From NCBI GenBank assembly GCA_051453625.1, contig JBOZIK010000001.1:250919331-250983330 (forward strand): a DNA stretch of 64,000 nt, read 5' to 3'. Below are positions 11,657 to 23,065 of this stretch, one piece after another. Numbering within the stretch: the first letter of the stretch is position 1; each line of letters starts with the position of its first letter. Made by a program: the position numbers and the translations under genes. The notes beneath the pieces were generated by a model. The model did no database searches. It saw nothing but the letters and a program-made list of their open reading frames with translations, and had not been told where the DNA came from. Source of the stretch: Welwitschia mirabilis (Eukaryota; Gnetophyta; Gnetopsida; Welwitschiales).

Positions 11657-11740
11657 GTGAGCAAGTTGATTTAACAACAGAAATTTGCCCGTGACTAATT
11701 TTTGGCTCGAAACCTCATTTTCAATGCCTTGTAATTCCAG

Positions 11741-11790
11741 CAGAGCAACGTGTGGATCTTAAGTCTTCATCATGGAAAGGCCACGTTTGG
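11741..11790 (+). CDS. candidate linker exon of the same PP2C-family gene
   Basis: The segment follows an acceptor (GTAATTCCAG) and precedes a GTTTGT donor. Joined in phase 1 to the previous candidate it reads AEQRVDLKSSSWKGHVW. The family has an R-x-DL...(E)NGHAWVPPS block between the PP2C and cyclic-nucleotide-binding parts, so QRVDL...KGHVW is a plausible but weak match. The expected PPSPAHRKTWEEE continuation was not found on this strand nearby. Confidence 0.3.
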
Positions 11791-13440
11791 GTTTGTATTG
11801 TGTCTTCACTATCTTGTAGTACATGCTTGAATTAGCTGATCTGAATTTATTGTTCCATCAGACGATAGATTTATTGCTTTTGTAGCTCATGTTTGTAATA
11901 TGATACATGGCAGTTATTAATACGCCTCCTTTAATGAAAACTGCAATATTTTGTGATTTCAGTGTAAAATGGCATTTAATAATCTGCTTGTTGTTTCCTT
12001 TGATTGATGTGAAACATATTATACTTGCAAAAACTTTGCATTTGCCAATGTACAGCAGTATGTAATTGAAATACAATGCATAGGACCAGCATTGAGAAAT
12101 CATTGGTTTGACTCCCAATGATGCTAAATTGTCCCATGTGTTTCCAGCCATACTGATGTTTCCTTTCTCCTTGGTTATCCTTTTATTTGTAAACCATTTT
12201 TCTAAACACATATTAGAATAGAAGCTGAATCAGTGATGTGGACCGAAAAGAGATAGTTTAAGAAAATGAAATAATGAATCAATAAAGGAGCTATTCCAAG
12301 GGTATTGAATGAAAAATATGGATGAGAATAAGATCACATAGAAAGTTGCTCCCAGCATTAAGGGGGACTAAGCATGCACCAGCAGTTCAGATCAAGAAGT
12401 CCTGGATGAGGATTAAAAAAAGGATGTGCTTTAGGCCAAATGACAAGCAGCAGTAAAAATCTCTAGGTTTTTTGAAGATAGTTTACTGTTTGCCTCACCA
12501 CGTTACTTATGTTGGTATTAAGTCTGGAAAGATGCTCAGACATACTGGGATATACATATAAGAATACAAGTGGATGCTCAAACTTGTACCAAGGGATGAA
12601 TCTTTGAGTCACGTTATGTTAACAGTCAAAAAGAGTAGTGGAGCAAGGAATTAGGAACAGAACAAATATGTATTTCCCCTATGAATTGTCAGATGGCCTA
12701 TAACATTGCTATGCTCAGTATAGGTGGCAGGGCATTGTGTCTAGTTCTTTTTCCAAGTTAATGAAACATTGTTGCCTTATCATGAGTAGAAACTGATTGC
12801 TTAACCAATGCATGAGATTTACAGAAGTACATTCTCCAGTATGAGTTTTTGGAACCGGTGAGGAAGTTTCTTTTCTAGTTTTCATGGTATCAAAAGTTTT
12901 ATAACTTTCAAGCATTCCTTGTTCTTAATCACTTTCTATTTCTCATTATGCTCCATTGAGAGTGGGAGGGGTTTCCCAGAGAGGATATTCGTGAAGTTTG
13001 TTTAATTTTTATGTATTCATTTTGAAAACATTATGATTTCTGAGGGGCTTTCCTCCACCTTACCTTGAACCTGCCTGTTCTATCTCTGGCGCCAATGTGC
13101 TCTTAAGGAATCACCCTTCAGCCTACAATTTTCAAATCTAACATTCATTTCTAAGGAATATTATATTACTAGTTCAAACTGCAAAGGCAATGACGCAATG
13201 TACATGTTGGTTTGATAACAATTGAAGTGATTGTATGAAGGAAACCATTATGCAGTAAAAACATGATCTAAGTTGAATGGAAAATAGGCTATATAACTTT
13301 TAGTTTCTGCAAGGTGTAGTAAAATCCTTTATTTATTTATTATTAATATCTTATGTTGCAATACCTTAAATTTGGATAGTTTGTTTGTGTCTACATTCTG
13401 TATGCCATTGTGTTAACAATTTTGATGTCATGGATTTCAG
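11791..13440. other. non-coding DNA, putative intron
   Basis: No convincing exon, RNA gene or transposon block was found. Three short minus-strand frames (for example 11858-12211) show no recognisable domain. Confidence 0.4.
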
Positions 13441-13534
13441 TCTGGGAGGTGCCAAGGACATGCTTTAGGAGTGATCACCTCGCAACAGAATTCTGCACAG
13501 AGTTCAAAGTTTGGAGAGATGGCATTTGTATATG
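13441..13534 (+). CDS. candidate cyclic-nucleotide-binding exon of the PP2C-family gene
   Basis: This 94-bp open segment has an acceptor (GGATTTCAG) and a donor (GTCTGT). In phase 0 it ends SSKFGEMAFVYG. The F-G-E-(L/M)-A-(L/F)-(M/V)-Y-(N/G) core is the phosphate-binding-cassette signature of cyclic-nucleotide-binding domains, and the fusion family reads SSFGELALMYNKP there. The first 20 residues are not clearly alignable. The exon ends in phase 1, which agrees with the next candidate exon at 18889. Confidence 0.35.
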
Positions 13535-13909
13535 GTCTGTATTCTATATTGATTTGTGGTTTCCGTCAATGCTTTGATTTTTAAGAGTCAAGAAATATTC
13601 AGTAAATTGTACACATTGTCTGAGTTCAACTTCACTCCTAAAATTAGGAAGCATAATTTTAGAATTTGTCCAGGATTAATTTGAATTGTTTTATTTCTTT
13701 TTGATGTAATGCATGTATATGATTTCATCTAAGTGCATGGTTCTACTCTGAGTTATGTTAGGTATATAGATAATTTATGCATATGATTATGGAAGTTACA
13801 GGTTGCATAATCAACAATACACATAGACTAAATATTGGTAAGATGTAACACTTCAGAGATGAATATGTGCCATAGCATGTGAGGTGCTTCCTCAGTTTAT
13901 TGTTTGATG

Positions 13910-14930
13910 GGAGCTTCAAAGTCAAAGAATAGGAGCTAGTCTTCCTGATCATTTGAATGAGATTAGCGAAATGACTTAACAGTTGATGAATAAAATCCTA
14001 AAATGGATGGGAGAGAATATGCATAGTTTCTCTGGTAGCTTGCTAGCAAAGTCATCAGATAGAGACTAGTAATGACACTCAGCAAAGGAACTCCATGGAT
14101 TGGTGGCACGATTCATGTGCTTCTTACAGAAGAATCTAAGCAACGGGCTTCCTTCCGAAGTTCTAGGGATGTACTTGTCACTTGGGATAGGACAATGGAA
14201 AGGTGTGGGGGGTTGAAGAATCACAGTCAAGAAGGATTGTAAGGCTTATTTGGTGAAACTAGTAGCAGTTAAGGCTAGTTCATCTAGTTCAAGATCAGCT
14301 TCAGAAGATACATGGTGTAACTTTGCTGTCACTTCAGAAGTCCAAGTTTCATCCTTTGGATGTGCATTGCATTTTGTTCTGTTCATAGATGATTGTTCCT
14401 GCAACGTCTGGGTTTATACTATTAAGAGAAAGCCATATGCTTTTAGAAAAGTCCAAAAAATTTAAAGCTTTGATAGAAATCCAGAAGGATAAATGTGTCC
14501 AATGTCTGTCAACAGAAAGCGAAGGAGAATTTTACCCTTGGGAATTTAACAATTTGCACTGAACAAGGGATTGCTAAGTAACCGATGGTGCTTAGGATAT
14601 CACATCAAAATAGAGTGACTGAATGCATGAACAGAACTTTTTTCGAGTATGCCAGGTGCATAGTGAGTATTGCTCAAGAAGGACAATTATTTCAGTTAGA
14701 AGTTGTGAACAAAATCTATTGATTGGTGAACACTCATCAAAACTTATGAGTGATCCACGCATGCAAATTTGTAAATTTTTCCCATCTTCACGTTTTTGGT
14801 CGTAATGCATTAGTGCCTATACAGTTGCTTGTAGTGAGCAGATGGACCTTAAGTAGAAATGTATTCTTCTTTCTTTGGTGATGGTGTGGAAGGGTACAGA
14901 TTGGGGGAACCTATTACTCTCGTTTTTTTT
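13910..14930 (+). mobile_element. fragment of a second Ty1/Copia element
   Basis: The remnant carries a gag-like piece (about 13918-14080, GASLPDHLNEISEMT followed by a stop) and integrase blocks. The latter are FIDDCSCNVWVYTIKRKPYA (about 14380-14440), a degenerate GE(F/Y)...EFNN stretch near 14525, and NRVTECMNRTFFEYARCIVS (about 14608-14667). Protease, RT, RNase H and LTRs are absent, so the middle and both ends are deleted. If the flanking PP2C-family exons belong to one gene, this insertion is intronic. Confidence 0.7.
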
Positions 14931-15209
14931 CTTGAGTGAGAAAAACAGCCAAAGGTCTCATTTCTTTCTGGTGGTGGATCACATTTATTCAACCACTATA
15001 CTAATTGACCTGGCAAGCGAAATAAGCACAGACAAAAACAAGAGGGGATAAGAAAGCATTTTCATTCTAAAGAGTGGAAGCACATGGTCACATAAAAGAA
15101 CAACCAGCATCAGGTGGAATCATGAGAATCAAGTAATCAAGTCACTTGGAATCTGGATTCTAAAAAAATGTTACAGACTTTTCAGTAGGGCTTTCATATC
15201 CCTATGCAT

Positions 15210-15291
15210 AATAGAACCTTATAACAGAAAAAGAGAGTATTAGGTTTAGTAATAGAACCTTATAACAGAAAAAGAGAGTATTAGGTTTAGT
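15210..15291 (+). repeat. perfect tandem duplication, 41-bp unit x2
   Basis: The unit starting AATAGAACCTTATAACAG at 15210 is repeated without change at 15251. The lack of divergence implies a recent slippage or repair duplication. Confidence 0.9.
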
Positions 15292-16129
15292 ATGGAGCTG
15301 GTTGATATCCAAAACGGAAATTCATAAAATATCGGTTAGTTTGGCTTTGGTACTTGGAAGTTTTCAGCTTTCATATTTCATAAAATATGAAATACAAAAA
15401 CATTGATCTGTTTGTTCCAATTATGCTGCAAATACTTGTTTAAGATCTTGGACACTTGTATTCTGTTTTATGCAGTTGATTGATTATTTGTATTATCCTA
15501 TACTAGTGCTGAGATTTGTTTTATATACTGATGCTGTTTCAGTCACCCAACTTGAACCCCATTGGTTCCAGTTTACTAGTTTTGAACTTCTTTTGATCTG
15601 CTCACTGTCAGTTAAACATAACATTATTTGTTTGGATGACAGGAAGCATAAGTAGGTTTAAGTAACCATATAGTATTGTTTTTATGCATGATATGTTTTA
15701 CATTAATCGAACTGTTAGTGCCAAAGTCAAACTCAACACCAGAGTTGTGCTGGCTTGTCAAACTGAAAGTTGGTACCTAAAGTTAGATTGGCAGCCAAAA
15801 CTGGTGAGACTCATTTTGTTAAAAGCTAAAAGTATTCTTGATGAATTTGGTTGAATTTGAGGCTTAAAATCACAGGCAAGTTTTGCTGCAGAAACTCGTT
15901 TCTTTGGAGAAAAACCTAAAGCTCTGAAAGGATTGACAAATTTAACAGTTCCCATGCCCTTCCATGTGTTGTTTTCAATTAACCATCTGTTTGATGTGAA
16001 CAAATAGCCTCTGTTGTGAATTGAATTGTACTTGAAGAGATGTATGGGAATGCTTTGGTGAGTCTTTCTAAACAATGAGGCATGGAGAGTACTTGAAGAG
16101 ATGGTGAACACAGCAACAACCATGAAGAC

Positions 16130-16677
16130 GGGTAGAAAGAACGTGTGTGCACGTCGGCTCGGAGGGATCCATGCATGTTGCTCTTTTTTGACCATGATAT
16201 CATAACCTCTTGACAGCTCTTTTAGTGATCAGTTTTAGATATTTTCATGGTTTTAATTTTGATAAGATTTCTAGATTAAGTTCAGGGGCTTAAGGTTGAC
16301 AACTGGGAAATTGTGGGGTTGGAGTTGGCTGATGGAGCCTTGTGAATTCTTGTGAAGTTTGCAAGGCTGTTGTCAATTTCTTTTCATTTTTCCTCCATGT
16401 AGAGAAGTGATTAACTTGTGTTGTCAGTTGATTGTGTCATCCTATCTACACCCACCAGGAACATTGATAGAATTTTGATATGTGGAAAGAAAGGATTCAT
16501 GTCCCTCTTTTGTTTCTAGTTCATATGATGGGCTCTTGAGAGCTATTTTGGTATTCAATTTTATTTCGTGGTTTTTGTTCTGATGAGATTTCAAAATTGA
16601 ATCCGTGTTTTTAAGGGTAAAGGATGAGCATGTGGCCTCTGAGAATTTAGCTTAGGGAGCAGTGTGATAGCTTGAGA

Positions 16678-16724
<47 letters not shown>

Positions 16725-17235
16725 TGGCCCCCTGATGCGTGTCGAGAACAACATGTTTCTGCTGGTTACTTGATTGTGCCAGACTATCTGTAGTTCTATA
16801 CCGACTTTGAACATGGTTAGGAGCTCAGGTGCACAGAGAGGTTAAATCCAGATCTTTAAGTGTGAAGAATGAGAAAGTGTGGCCTTCTGAGGATTTGGCT
16901 GATGGAACCTTATGATAGCTTGAGAAATTTACAAGTCCCTTGCCATTTCCTTCTCCTCCTCCTCCTTTTTCTTTTTCTTTTTTTTTCCTTAATTTTGTTT
17001 CTGTATATGTCCATGTAGAGAACAACTTGTTTATGCTGATTAGTCGAGTGTGCCAGACTATCTATACCCATCTTGAACATGGATAGGAGCTTAGGTGTAC
17101 ACATGGGTAGAAATGACACATGCCTGTTTGTTTGTTTTTAGCATCATATGATGACCTCATCAGAACTATTTTGCTAGTTGATTCTATGTAGAAGTCGTCT
17201 GAGGGTTCATGGTTCTAATTTGACAAGACTTACCT
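16130..17235 (+). repeat. diverged tandem repeat, about 3.5 copies of a 250-330 bp unit
   Basis: Shared landmarks recur in order. One is a GGCTGATGGA(G/A)CC-type block at about 16325, 16646 (degraded) and 16893. Another is CCATGTAGAGAACAAC-type sequence followed by a TGTGCCAGACTATCT-type block. A third is GGTAGAAA...CATATGATG followed by CATGGTTCTAATTTTGA near 16140, 16480 and 17110. The third copy lacks about 90 bp, and the last copy is only the left half. The pyrimidine-rich middle has become (CT)20 in copy 2 and (CTC)/(TTTTTC) runs in copy 3. No coding function seen. Confidence 0.75.
16681..16722 (+). repeat. (TC)20 microsatellite
   Basis: An uninterrupted TC run sits in the second copy of the local tandem repeat. 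The neighbouring copies have other pyrimidine tracts at the same place. Confidence 0.95.
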
Positions 17236-18888
17236 GCTGCTTTTGTCATTGGTTGGGCGTTGTATGACCTAATAGTTCATTTATTTTATTGGGTGCTATT
17301 TATTCAAGAGAAATGGCTCTCATTCTGCTTTTTTAGTTATATCTTTTGAAACTTTTGATACTTGAACAGGAATTCACTTTCTTAGTAGAGATTTTAAGCT
17401 AGTTGTGCTCCCTAACAGATTAGTGCATGACAGCAAACCCCAATGCCACGTTTGATAAATTACAAGAAGAAAGAAACAATGCTTAAAGTCAAGGACAATG
17501 ACAGGTTAACAAAGCTTGCCAGATTTCTCTTAGACACAATATCAAGAAGACCTCATGTGGGGGAAGACATGGCATGGATGGTATTTTTGTAGTGGACAAG
17601 CAATTATACACTTAAGCAATTTGACCATTTCCAATGGAAGCCATGTCAATGTCTTATATGAGATTATTTATCTGAACTGCTAGACTATCTGTTATTATTG
17701 AATATTCATAACATTGAATTGCACCACTATTTCCAATCCTGTACTTACCCAGTGAAGTCTCAAATTTTTTCTCTGTTTTGTTAAGGCATCTTGTAAAAAA
17801 GATAGTTCTTTTGAGTCCCATTGGTACATAGTTTTTTAGTTTCTTTTTCCTAGTTGTAATTCATATTTCAGTGGTAACATATTTCATCCAGGCTTGTTAC
17901 AATTAAGATGGACAGTTCACAGATTGTCTGTGTTGGATTTGTTTGTATAAGGGACAGTTTCACACTGTGTAACTTGAAGCCCTTGTTCTACTATTTTAAG
18001 TTAGTATAACATATAGTAAAGATTGAGATTTCATACAAGTGAATCAGAGTGTTGATACGTTGACTGACGGAAAACCTAAATATTCTTGTTCTCGTACACT
18101 TTCTACGCACTAATAATAAGTCCGGTAAAACTAAAATTTTGCAGGATAAAAGCTGTTTTGTTACAAAGCTTACTGCATGGAGAGAGAATCTTGTGCCATT
18201 CTGAACATAGGAAGCAATACATTCATGGTCATGTTCAATGATATTCAAGAGTAAAATTCTGGAAGGACGATCTTAATTTAGAGAATAGCCCTTGATGACC
18301 TGATTGGTACATGAGCTTCCCTTCTTTGAATTGTATGAATACCATTTTGCTCAATGTTGGAATTCAAGGAAAATGCCTTTTCCATGCGTATCTCAAGAAC
18401 TAGGGAAGTAACTTGCTGATTTTGAGTCTTTACTCCAGGTTCATACATTTCATGGCTGACAAGCTTCATAACCATTCATGATTTTAATGCAAGCGAAAAG
18501 GAATTTATTCATGATTTTAATGCAAGCGAAAAGGAATTTGTTCATTTTAAAACCTCATACAGATTATTCTGTTTCAAACATTAACCAGTTTTCCAGGCTA
18601 TTCTTCTCTGATATTCTTTATTGTGTGTGTGACTCCCTACAAATGGTCGCTACTTAGATGTTTTCTCCATTCCTCATTGATGAATGAACTTCTGATATAA
18701 TGTCAATGTTTGCAGTTGAATAAAGGATTTTAGTTAAATGAATGCCGCTCTAATAATCTGTTTGCCTTTCGAGTTATATCTCTATTTCAATGACCATGCC
18801 TATCATCCATTTTCTTTTTCTAATCCCTTTCATTTGCAAGAAAGAACTATATGTCATTGTCATCCACTGCCTGTAGAATACGTTTCAG
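17236..18888. other. non-coding DNA, putative intron
   Basis: Apart from the 33-bp duplication at 18474, no repeat family or coding block was recognised. Confidence 0.4.
18474..18539 (+). repeat. perfect tandem duplication, 33-bp unit x2
   Basis: The unit ATTCATGATTTTAATGCAAG... at 18474 recurs unchanged at 18507, indicating a recent event. Confidence 0.9.
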
Positions 18889-18936
18889 GATGCTGTGTAG
18901 TTGAAGTACATGACGTGTTGTGGATAACCAAGATAG
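18889..18936 (+). CDS. candidate next exon of the PP2C-family gene
   Basis: An acceptor (CGTTTCAG) and a good donor (GTAACG) bound 48 bp. Joined in phase 1 to the 13441 exon it reads GCCVVEVHDVLWITKI. The fusion family continues after FGELALMYNKP with SVRAVT-GVLWALKRE. The VVEV-HDVLWITK string aligns with that without gaps beyond one residue. The match is short and includes substitutions at key positions, so it may be coincidence or a decayed exon. Confidence 0.28.
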
Positions 18937-18950
18937 GTAACGTCAAATGA

Positions 18951-21452
18951 TTGAATGGGATCTTCATTTTGATGCGTAAACTAAAGGAAAATATTGTGAA
19001 AGGAACTGCCTATTGGAGGAGTCTAGTTTTCTTTGGGTTGAAACTCAGCATGTGACTTGAATCTTTCGAGTCAGTAAGCATGAATGAGAGGATAAATCAA
19101 TCATTCTTTGGCAAAAGTTCTATGTATGTATTAGATCTTATTAAACAAGAATAATTTGATTAGCCCCTCCATACGTGATTCATGGAAAGTTGTATCATTA
19201 GCTATGTATTTTTTTCTTTTTTTCCAGTGAAACATAGAATGTTACTGGAACGCTATGCGTTGCAAGTCTCTTCAAATACCAAAATGTGGAAGCAACACCC
19301 CACTTGCCAGTAAAGTTTAGAGACATTAAATGACTTTAATGAACACATGTAAAATTGGAAAGAAACAATTGTGACCAGTTTCAAAAAGCTATTGCATTGG
19401 GCTATTTTAATGGTGAAAGGCTGCTTCTAAGGGATCAACCATGTGCATAGTTAGTGGTCGCTTAAGACCTAGGCTGACCTGATCATGCCTACGTTTAAGA
19501 GGACTTGTTTTTATTTAGTTTTAAAAAAAATAGTGTAAGGGATTTAAGCTATGTATACAAACGTCTCTAATGTACAAGTTTGAGTTACAATGCTGAGTGT
19601 AAACTAGGGAGTCAACGAGATAATTGTAATTTGTATAAGTAATTTAACATAGTAATTTTAAATAGATGATAAATGACCATATCAAGGTATGGAATGTTAG
19701 GATAATTGTATCAGAATAATATTTTCTAGATTTATAATTTCAAATCCATTGAAATGGAATGGTAAGAGATCACATGCAAATAACATTATAATCTTTATAA
19801 CATTAGTATTACTAAGATCATGTTAGCAAAAATTATACCATAAATGTGTTACATGAGCCTCCTTACTGTTCTAGATTTTGATTGATGAAGTTGTTTATTT
19901 TTATCCAGTCTAAATAAGCCTTGGAAATCCGGCAGTACAGATCAAGTTTAAAGAATATGGGTTAAGGTGGGTAATGCAATGGGTTTGTTGTCAAATGTCG
20001 AAGACAAAATAAAGAATCTCACCTTATTCATTGTTTCTTTAAGGATCTAGATAGTATTTTGTACGAAGTAGCAGTTCCATAAGGAAATCAAAGGAGATAT
20101 TGAGCTTGGAAATTGTATGATAGACACAAATGGTTGTTGTGATTGCATTGATTATTGTTGTCTCTTTTGTCAATGTTTGATCTCATATCAATAAATATTT
20201 GTCAACAGTTGTTATCATATCAACATTGGTCAACATCTAGAATGAAAAAGTTTACACCTAGCAACAACAAAAGCAAGAGAAATAGAAAAAAGCCATAACA
20301 AGAAGAATCATGAGGTGTACAAACTTACATAGTAAAGCCCTTAAAAGCAAAGGGAAACATTCATGGGAGAAAGAAGAGCTTTATTGCTAGACATGCAAAT
20401 GAATTTGTCGCCATGAAATGTGCAAGGATCCAAGATTAACGAAAGTTAAGTTTTAACCCAATTCAAGCAACTCACCTTTGATTCACTTTTACATATTCAT
20501 AGATGAACTTCTAATTGTAGTATGGTAATGGACTACCAAGGGCTAACCTTACTTTACGCCAATGTAACACAACATAAGAACTATAATACAAGATTTAACT
20601 TAAACATCCTAAGAATGTCCACATGAAGAAAAATCCAAGTTCTCCATCCATGTAAAACAACTAGAGTATTGATCTGGTCTCCAATGTTGCATCTTGCCAC
20701 ATTGGTAGCTCCCACAAAAACAATCATTAGCAAGATTAAAGCACCCATGTCCAAATTGGTTAGAACAGGTTGGATCATGGTGAAGAAGATCTATGTTACT
20801 GTTGGAACAAATTCGAAGTTCTCCACTGAATGAGTTTTTCCAACATTAGAACTAAGGCATGTTAATACCTTTTACAATACATAGCATCAAGCTTTGGGGA
20901 GTAGACTTATTGCAGACTCGATGTAATGCAAGACAAGTCAATGTGGCTAGTTTCTATGAATAACTACGTCAACATATAAACTTCTACCTATTGAAAACTT
21001 CAACAATCTAAAGAACAAAATATTGTACAACTCCTAAAAGCAATATGTCAAAATGTAAGGAGAATACACCATGACTTAGCTCAAGAAACATGACAGTGTG
21101 ATAGGATCATCCTCTAGAGCATCAAAGCTAACTTGTTTGGAAGACATAATATTATTGGAGGAGACATCATCATGTGTAAAAACAAGATAGTGTCTTTTCA
21201 TGCATTCTTTCATGTATTTTCACCAACTTGGTTGTCACTTCTTTTCCTATTTTTCAAACTACACCTACATAAAATGCCTCAATCCCAGAAAAAGATCCAT
21301 TGGTCTTAGAATGATATCTCTGCCCCATGCTCAAAATACCAATATCATCATCATAATCCATCTTTCTAAAGGTAATAACTTTAATCGTCATCATATCATG
21401 ATCTTAACTTTTTGGTATGGCACCCAACAATATCAAAAAGCATACATCACTC
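18951..21452. other. AT-rich DNA, no gene seen
   Basis: A 65-codon minus-strand frame at 20581-20778 has no recognisable domain. No kinase-domain exon of the PP2C-family gene was found here. Confidence 0.4.
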
Positions 21453-21680
21453 AAAATCTTCTAGTGTCTTACTTCCAAATCTGCCACTGCAAAATCAAAA
21501 ATCTATAAGGAAAGTGTTTAAATCAACCATGACCTTAGGGAAAGCCCTGAATACTCCAAGTTTAGACTACACATCCCTAGAAATATGCACAAATCTTTAT
21601 GGAGGACCACTAAAAATCTTCCAGTATCTTACTTTCAAATCTGCCACTGCAAAATCAAGAATCTATAAGGAAAAGGTTAA
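21453..21680 (+). repeat. direct repeat, about 68 bp, spaced 160 bp
   Basis: AAAATCTTCTAGTGTCTTAC at 21453 and AAAATCTTCCAGTATCTTAC at 21613 start two copies. Both continue through CTGCCACTGCAAAATCAA and ATCTATAAGGAAA with few differences. Confidence 0.85.
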
Positions 21681-22030
21681 AATCTGCTACATACTCATTG
21701 ACTACACTATTTGTTAAAATTACTATCAAATTGTTATTTTAGTAAGCTATTTTAATAACCAAACAGATTTCTTTAGCGGTCCTTCTACATTAATTTTCAT
21801 TAATAAATAGGGCATGAGAATCAAATACACATTAGATTATAAGTAAACTTTTAACCATTAATTTGCACCATTTTTTATACTATACTAACTACAATTATTA
21901 TCCAAAAACACCCATAACTTGATATTTAAAGGATACATAATGTTAGAATAGTAACCATATTATCATTAAGTTAACAAAAGTGTGGCCTTTGACTTCTACA
22001 TAGATTCTTAATTTAATACGTGAGAATCAA

Positions 22031-22242
22031 TGTTAGCCATATTACACTCTAACAGGGCCTTTACTAAGGCTTATAATGCACGCCATTGTCACACGTCTAA
22101 GGGAGTGTGTAAACCCTTGTGAAACCCTAATATTGTTCTTGCCTTTAAACGCAAGCTCTTTAGTGTAATAAGAAGAAGAGAAATAAAATTTTCATTTTGA
22201 AAAATCTTTCTTTATTTTGCTACCTTTTAAAGNNNNNNNNNN
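22031..22242 (+). repeat. 5' LTR of the short-LTR Copia element
   Basis: It starts TGTTAGCC and aligns with 27566-27767 through CTAAGGCTTATAATGC, GTGAAACCCTAAT, CTTGCCTTT and AAATTTTCATTTT. Its end and the primer-binding site fall in or next to a 10-base N run (22233-22242). No 5-bp target duplication was confirmed. Confidence 0.8.
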
Positions 22243-22839
22243 TGTAGTCTTAATACTGTAACTATGAAGTTTGAGTCATATAAGGAGCTGTGTCTCTATC
22301 AAGCAAAAACATCCTAAGCACCTCAAGGGCCAGATTCCTGTGTATGCTTTGGTAATCAAGGGAATATTAGGTGAAGGCTAAAGACATAGTGGTAGGGTTC
22401 ACTTGGATTTCATCATTAAGGGATATAGGTGTAATAAAAATTTAAAATTTACTAAGTCTAAGATATAAGTAGATCACCAATATTACATCATACTTTGTCT
22501 TAAGAAGGGTATAATGTTAAGATGATTAAAAGCTGATAACTTAGGAGCTCCACTAACATGATTCATATCTGTTTCATTACTCTTTTTAGAGACAAGGGTA
22601 ACCCCCTTAAAAGGAATGTGGTCACTAATCAGATTTTGAAAAAGACTTTAAAATTGATCAATTTCAGCATTTCATCACTTAAATCAATCTAGGCTCCTTT
22701 ATTAAAAGTCACCTTTCTCATAGTAAGAAATTTTAACAAAGCACCTTCATTTCTTTCTTGTGCGTGTAAGTTCTCACTCGTTGGTGGAGGGCGGCGGGGA
22801 GGGGTGTTCTTAGTTTCATCATTGTCAATCTTTGTGATT

Positions 22840-23065
22840 AGGGTAGATCACTCAATTCCCATTTCACTATTACTATATCTCTCCCCTATGAGATTGGATA
22901 GATCACTTGAAATGTGGAAGAGAGCAAGGTTCCTTTTCTTCTGATTATACTATCTCTTTGTTTTCATTTCCCTTTATCCTTTTTTAGGGTTTGATAAGAC
23001 CTATTCATGTGACAGATAGATCACTTTTAGTTGTGGATGTGAGCAAGATACCTCTAATTCACGTC
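22840..23065 (+). repeat. direct repeats in the Copia leader
   Basis: GATAGATCACTT followed by GTGGA..GAGCAAG occurs near 22896 and near 23024, with a third partial GGTAGATCACT near 22844. This is an untranslated leader with a short GC-rich run (GGAGGGCGGCGGGGAGG near 22785) just upstream. Confidence 0.6.

Noticed and set aside
14250-14465. 71-codon plus frame as a host gene
   Set aside because: Its second half is the Copia integrase block FIDDCSCNVWVYTIKRKPYA, so it is part of the Copia fragment.
16130-16190. Minus-strand HAWIPPSRRAH resembling the HAWVPPSPAH block of the PP2C-kinase fusion family
   Set aside because: It is on the strand opposite to the PP2C-family exons, lies inside a tandem repeat whose other copies do not encode it, and the following residues do not match.
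15758-16195. A clean 145-codon minus-strand frame with a hydrophobic N-terminal segment
   Set aside because: Its first codons overlap copy 1 of a non-coding tandem repeat, no family is recognisable, and no splice or promoter evidence supports it. A chance frame is the simplest reading, though it is the longest open frame without N in the window.
20581-20778. 65-codon minus-strand frame ending HVDILRMFKLNLVL
   Set aside because: No recognisable domain, no flanking coding block, and typical size for chance frames.
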